A stretch of 64,000 nt of DNA from Nocardioides sp. zg-DK7169 (GTDB lineage: Bacteria > Actinomycetota > Actinomycetes > Propionibacteriales > Nocardioidaceae), in the NCBI RefSeq assembly GCF_013155365.1, contig NZ_JABJRA010000011.1:124001-188000 (forward strand), in the 5' to 3' direction. The notes under the pieces were generated by a model. That model did no database searches and had not been told where the DNA came from. It saw only the letters and a list, made by a program, of their open reading frames with translations. Each line of letters opens with the position of its first letter. Position 1 is the stretch's first letter. Of this stretch, positions 61,043-64,000 are shown piece after piece. A program made the translations under genes and the position numbers.

Positions 61043-62445
61043 TGATCACCCACGTCGGTTGCCAACAGGTCGTCCACAGTCTCGCGGCGCACGACGACGC
61101 GCGCCGACCCGTCCCGCACAGCGACCACCGGGGGCCGCAGCGCGTGGTTGTAGTTGGAGGCCATCGAGCGGCAGTACGCGCCGGTCCCGGGCACCGCGAG
61201 CAGGTCACCCGGCGCCACGTCACCGGGCACGAACTCGTCCTTGACCACGATGTCCCCGGCCTCGCAGTGCTTGCCGACGACGCGGGCCAGCACGGGCGGC
61301 GCGTCGGAGGCGCGCGAGGCCAGCGTGCAGGAGTAGTCGGCGTCGTACAGCGCCGTACGGATGTTGTCGCTCATGCCGCCGTCGACCGAGACGTAGGTGC
61401 GCACCGCTCCGCCGTCGAGGTGGACCTGCTTGACGGTGCCGACCTCGTAGACCGTGCACATGGCCGGGCCGACGATCGCGCGGCCGGGCTCGATGGACAG
61501 GTGCGGGCGGGCGATCCCCAGGGCGCGGCACTCGTGCTCGACGATCTGGGTCATCTCCGCGGCCAGCTTGTCCGGGCGCGAGGGGTCGTCCTGGGTGGTG
61601 TAGGCGATGCCGAAGCCGCCGCCCAGGTCCATCTCGGGCAGCTCGACGCCGAGCTCGGTGGCGATGCGCGCGTGCAGGGCCAGCACGCGGCGCGCGGCGA
61701 CCTCGAACCCGGAGGAGTCGAAGATCTGGCTGCCGATGTGGCTGTGCAGGCCGCGCGCCTCCAGGCCCGGCGCCGCGAGCACCCGGCGTACCGCCTCGAG
61801 GGCGTCGCCGGAGGTGATGGAGAAGCCGAACTTCTGGTCCTCGTGGGCGGTGGCGATGTACTCGTGGGTGTGCGCCTCCACGCCGGCGGTCACGCGGACC
61901 ATGACGCGGGCGGTGGCACCGAGCTCCTCGGTGATGGCCGCGAGCCGGTCGATCTCGTGGAAGGAGTCCACGATGATCCGCCCGACCCCGAGGCGCACGG
62001 CGCGGGTGAGCTCCTCGGCGGACTTGTTGTTGCCGTGGAACCCGACGCGCTCCATCGGGACGCCGCCGCGCTCGGCGACGGTGAGCTCGCCGCCGCTGCA
62101 CACGTCGAGGAACAGACCCTCCTCGGCCACCCAGCGGGCCACCGCGGTGCTGAGGAACGCCTTGCCGGCGTAGTAGACGTCGTACGCAGCGAACGCGTCT
62201 CGGAAGGCGCCGGCACGGGCGCGGAAGTCCGCCTCGTCCAGCACGTACGCCGGGGAGCCGTGCTGCGCCACCAGGTCGGGCAGCGCGACGCCGCCGACCT
62301 CGAGCACGCCGTCGACCTTCCGCGCGGTCGTGGACCACAGCGGGGCGACGAGATCGTTGGCGTCCGCGGGCGGGCGCAGCCAGGACGGACCGCGCAGGGC
62401 TCCGGGCGCGTGCGCCCACCCTGCCTCGTGGGTCACCGAGGTCAC
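61039..62445 (-). CDS. lysA: Diaminopimelate decarboxylase
   Basis: Decarboxylates meso-diaminopimelate to lysine. It is 468 residues from the GTG at 62445, which overlaps the argS stop (GTGA). PLP Lys95 lies in VYYAGKAFLSTAVARWVAEE; other fold III motifs are GLHSHIGSQIFDSSGFEVAA, DLGGGFGIAYTTQDDPSRPD, EPGRAIVGPAMC and the active-site Cys segment VVGKHCEAGDIVVKDEFVPG. The first 35 residues (THEAGWAHAPGALRGPSWLR) are typical of actinobacterial LysA. The gene order argS-lysA-hom-thrC-thrB is classical for the phylum. Confidence 0.96.
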   Translation of the reverse strand: MTSVTHEAGWAHAPGALRGPSWLRPPADANDLVAPLWSTTARKVDGVLEVGGVALPDLVAQHGSPAYVLDEADFRARAGAFRDAFAAYDVYYAGKAFLSTAVARWVAEEGLFLDVCSGGELTVAERGGVPMERVGFHGNNKSAEELTRAVRLGVGRIIVDSFHEIDRLAAITEELGATARVMVRVTAGVEAHTHEYIATAHEDQKFGFSITSGDALEAVRRVLAAPGLEARGLHSHIGSQIFDSSGFEVAARRVLALHARIATELGVELPEMDLGGGFGIAYTTQDDPSRPDKLAAEMTQIVEHECRALGIARPHLSIEPGRAIVGPAMCTVYEVGTVKQVHLDGGAVRTYVSVDGGMSDNIRTALYDADYSCTLASRASDAPPVLARVVGKHCEAGDIVVKDEFVPGDVAPGDLLAVPGTGAYCRSMASNYNHALRPPVVAVRDGSARVVVRRETVDDLLATDVGDQ

Positions 62446-64000
62446 ATCCGTTCCGGTGCGGAGACGCCGAGCAGGCCGAGGCCGTTGGCGAGCACCGTGC
62501 GGGTGGCGGCCACCAGGACCAGGCGCGCCTGGTTGACCGGGCCGGCCGGCTCGTCGCCCTGGGGCAGCATCCGGCACTCGCGGGTGTCGTACCACTTGTT
62601 GAAGACCGAGGTGGTGTCCTCGAGGTAGCGCGCGACCCGGTGCGGCTCGCGCAGCTCCGCGGCGCTGGCGACCACGCGCGGGAACTCCGCCAGCGCGCGC
62701 AGCAGCCGGCCCTCGTACTCGTGGCTCAGCAGCGAGGGGTCGAAGCCCTCGGTGGGGTCCTCCGGGATGCTCATCCCGAGCTCGCCGGCGTTCTCCATCA
62801 TCCGGCAGGTGCGGGCGTGGCCGTACTGCACGTAGTAGACGGGGTTGTCGGCCGAGGCGCGGGTGATCTCCGCGACGTCGAGGGTGAGCGGGCTGTCGGC
62901 CGGGTAGCGCGCCAGGGAGTAGCGCAGCGCGTCCACGCCGATCTCCTCGACCAGCTCGTTGAGCGTGACGATGGTGCCGGCCCGCTTGGACAGGCGCATC
63001 TCCTCGCCGTCGCGCAGGATCTTGACCATCTGGCCGATCAGCACGTCGAGGGTCTTGTCCGGGTCGTCGCCGACGCACGCCGCCATCGCCCGGAGCCGGC
63101 CGACGTAGCCGTGGTGGTCGGCGCCGAGCAGGTAGATGCAGTGGTCGAAGCCACGCGCCCGCTTGTTGAGGTAGTACGCCGTGTCGGAGGCGAAGTAGGT
63201 CAGCTCGCCGTCGGACTTGATGAGCACCCGGTCCTTGTCGTCGCCGAAGTCGGTGGTGCGCATCCACAGCGCCCCGCCGTCCTCGAAGACGTGGCCCAGG
63301 CCCTTGAGGCGGGCGAGGGTCTCGGGGACCTCGCCGCCCTCGTGCAGGCTGCGCTCGGAGAACCACACGTCGAAGTGGGTGTTGAACAGGTCGAGCTGCC
63401 CGCGCTGCTCGCCGAGCTGGATCTCGTAGCCCTTCTCGCGCACGGCGGCGAGCCGCTCGGGCTCGGGCAGGTCGTAGATCCCCGGCTGCGCCTCGCCGAC
63501 CGCACGGGCGAGGTCCTGGATGTAGGCGCCGGCGTAGCCGTCCTGCGGGGTGGGCTCGCCCAGCGCCGCGGCGAGGATCGAGGCCGCGAAGTGGTTCATC
63601 TGCACGCCGCGGTCGTTGATGTAGAACTCGCGGGTCACCTCGGCACCGGCGGCGGACAGCACCCGGCCGATCGCGTCGCCGAGCACCGCCCAGCGGGTGT
63701 GGCCCAGGTGCAGCGGGCCCGTGGGGTTGGCCGAGATGAACTCGACGTTGATCTTGTTCCCGGCGAGGGTCTCGCTGGTGCCGTAGTCCTGGCCGCGTGC
63801 CACGACCTGCGCGGCGACGATGCCCTGGGCGGCGGCGCCCACGGTGATGTTGAGGAAGCCGGGACCGGCCACCTCGACCGCGTCGATGCCCTCGACGGTG
63901 CGCAGCTGCTCGGCGAGGAGCTCGCCGAACGCCCGCGGGTTGGTGCCCGCCTTCTTGGCCAGCTGGAGCGCGACGTTGGTGGCGTAGTCGCCGTGCCCCT
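62442..64000 (-). CDS. argS: Arginyl-tRNA synthetase, 5' part beyond the window
   Basis: Class I synthetase that charges tRNA-Arg. 518 C-terminal residues are present; the frame is open to the right edge, where it reads GHGDYATNVALQLAKKAGTN, typical of a point about 40 residues from the N-terminus. The class I signature is NPTGPLHLGHTRWAVLGDAI (HLGH for HIGH); the KMSKS counterpart is MRLSKRAGTIVTL. The C-terminal anticodon-binding DALR domain includes YVQYGHARTCRMMENAGELG and ends SAPERM. The stop overlaps the lysA start, so argS heads the amino-acid operon. Confidence 0.96.
   Translation of the reverse strand, partial: GHGDYATNVALQLAKKAGTNPRAFGELLAEQLRTVEGIDAVEVAGPGFLNITVGAAAQGIVAAQVVARGQDYGTSETLAGNKINVEFISANPTGPLHLGHTRWAVLGDAIGRVLSAAGAEVTREFYINDRGVQMNHFAASILAAALGEPTPQDGYAGAYIQDLARAVGEAQPGIYDLPEPERLAAVREKGYEIQLGEQRGQLDLFNTHFDVWFSERSLHEGGEVPETLARLKGLGHVFEDGGALWMRTTDFGDDKDRVLIKSDGELTYFASDTAYYLNKRARGFDHCIYLLGADHHGYVGRLRAMAACVGDDPDKTLDVLIGQMVKILRDGEEMRLSKRAGTIVTLNELVEEIGVDALRYSLARYPADSPLTLDVAEITRASADNPVYYVQYGHARTCRMMENAGELGMSIPEDPTEGFDPSLLSHEYEGRLLRALAEFPRVVASAAELREPHRVARYLEDTTSVFNKWYDTRECRMLPQGDEPAGPVNQARLVLVAATRTVLANGLGLLGVSAPERM

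Noticed and set aside
62442..64000. argS as a pseudogene because it lacks a start
   Set aside because: The frame is intact to the window edge and reads conserved ArgS sequence there; it is cut only by the window.

Overview
The window is about 73% GC by eye, is packed with genes, and reads as ordinary chromosomal DNA of a high-GC actinomycete. A Nocardioides-like member of the Propionibacteriales is the best guess. Pointers are the GlgE alpha-glucan pathway, the mismatch endonuclease NucS, a DUF2550 gene beside the ATP synthase operon, a Rho factor with a long charged insertion, a crotonyl-CoA carboxylase/reductase cluster next to a polarity-type coiled-coil gene, frequent GTG starts and many 4-nt stop/start overlaps. 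I see no rRNA, tRNA, CRISPR array, insertion sequence or prophage gene. No intergenic gap reaches 300 bases.

Layout. 1-14 kb: glycogen/trehalose metabolism. This holds glgX (cut by the left edge), an ECF sigma factor with a co-transcribed membrane protein, glgP on the minus strand, and the overlapping plus-strand cluster glgE-treS-mak-glgB. Trehalose goes to maltose (TreS), maltose 1-phosphate (Mak), linear glucan (GlgE) and branched glucan (GlgB); GlgX and GlgP mobilise it. 14-20.4 kb: mixed small genes, namely a GNAT-Nudix fusion, a DMT transporter with a divergent LysR regulator, a secreted protein, a DUF1963 protein, an EI24-like membrane protein and a thioredoxin-like TPR protein. 20.4-26.1 kb: acyl-CoA carbon metabolism with meaB, thiolase, methylmalonyl-CoA epimerase and ccr, followed by a Scy/FilP-like coiled-coil gene. 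26-37.7 kb: a second DMT transporter with a divergent CGNR regulator, a GH114-like secreted protein, a glutaminase-STAS fusion, a double 3-hydroxyacyl-CoA dehydrogenase, nucS, a PAS histidine kinase, a D-amino-acid oxidase-like enzyme and ferritin. 38-42 kb: ethylmalonyl-CoA mutase, a STAS protein and the cobalamin adenosyltransferase that would supply the mutases. 42.1-50.5 kb: the complete ATP synthase operon on the minus strand (atpI-like, atpZ, B, E, F, H, A, G, D, C), then DUF2550. 50.6-64 kb, all minus strand: argS-lysA-hom-thrC-thrB, rho, an orphan receiver, rpmE, prfA-prmC-tsaC and a WecA-like transferase leading into the atp operon.

No wholly new system is evident. The best leads are non-coding. 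A TTACY-N4-RGTA palindrome precedes ccr, ecm and the hydroxyacyl-CoA dehydrogenase and may mark a shared acyl-CoA regulon. GTGACG repeats in exact 11-bp phase lie between glgP and glgE. An IdeR/DtxR-like box precedes a small Cys-rich gene and ferritin. A CRP-like palindrome lies at the head of the atp operon. A 22-bp intergenic tandem repeat occurs at two distant loci. Within genes, rho carries a perfect 4 x 15-bp minisatellite in a disordered Gln/Asp/Arg-rich insertion.
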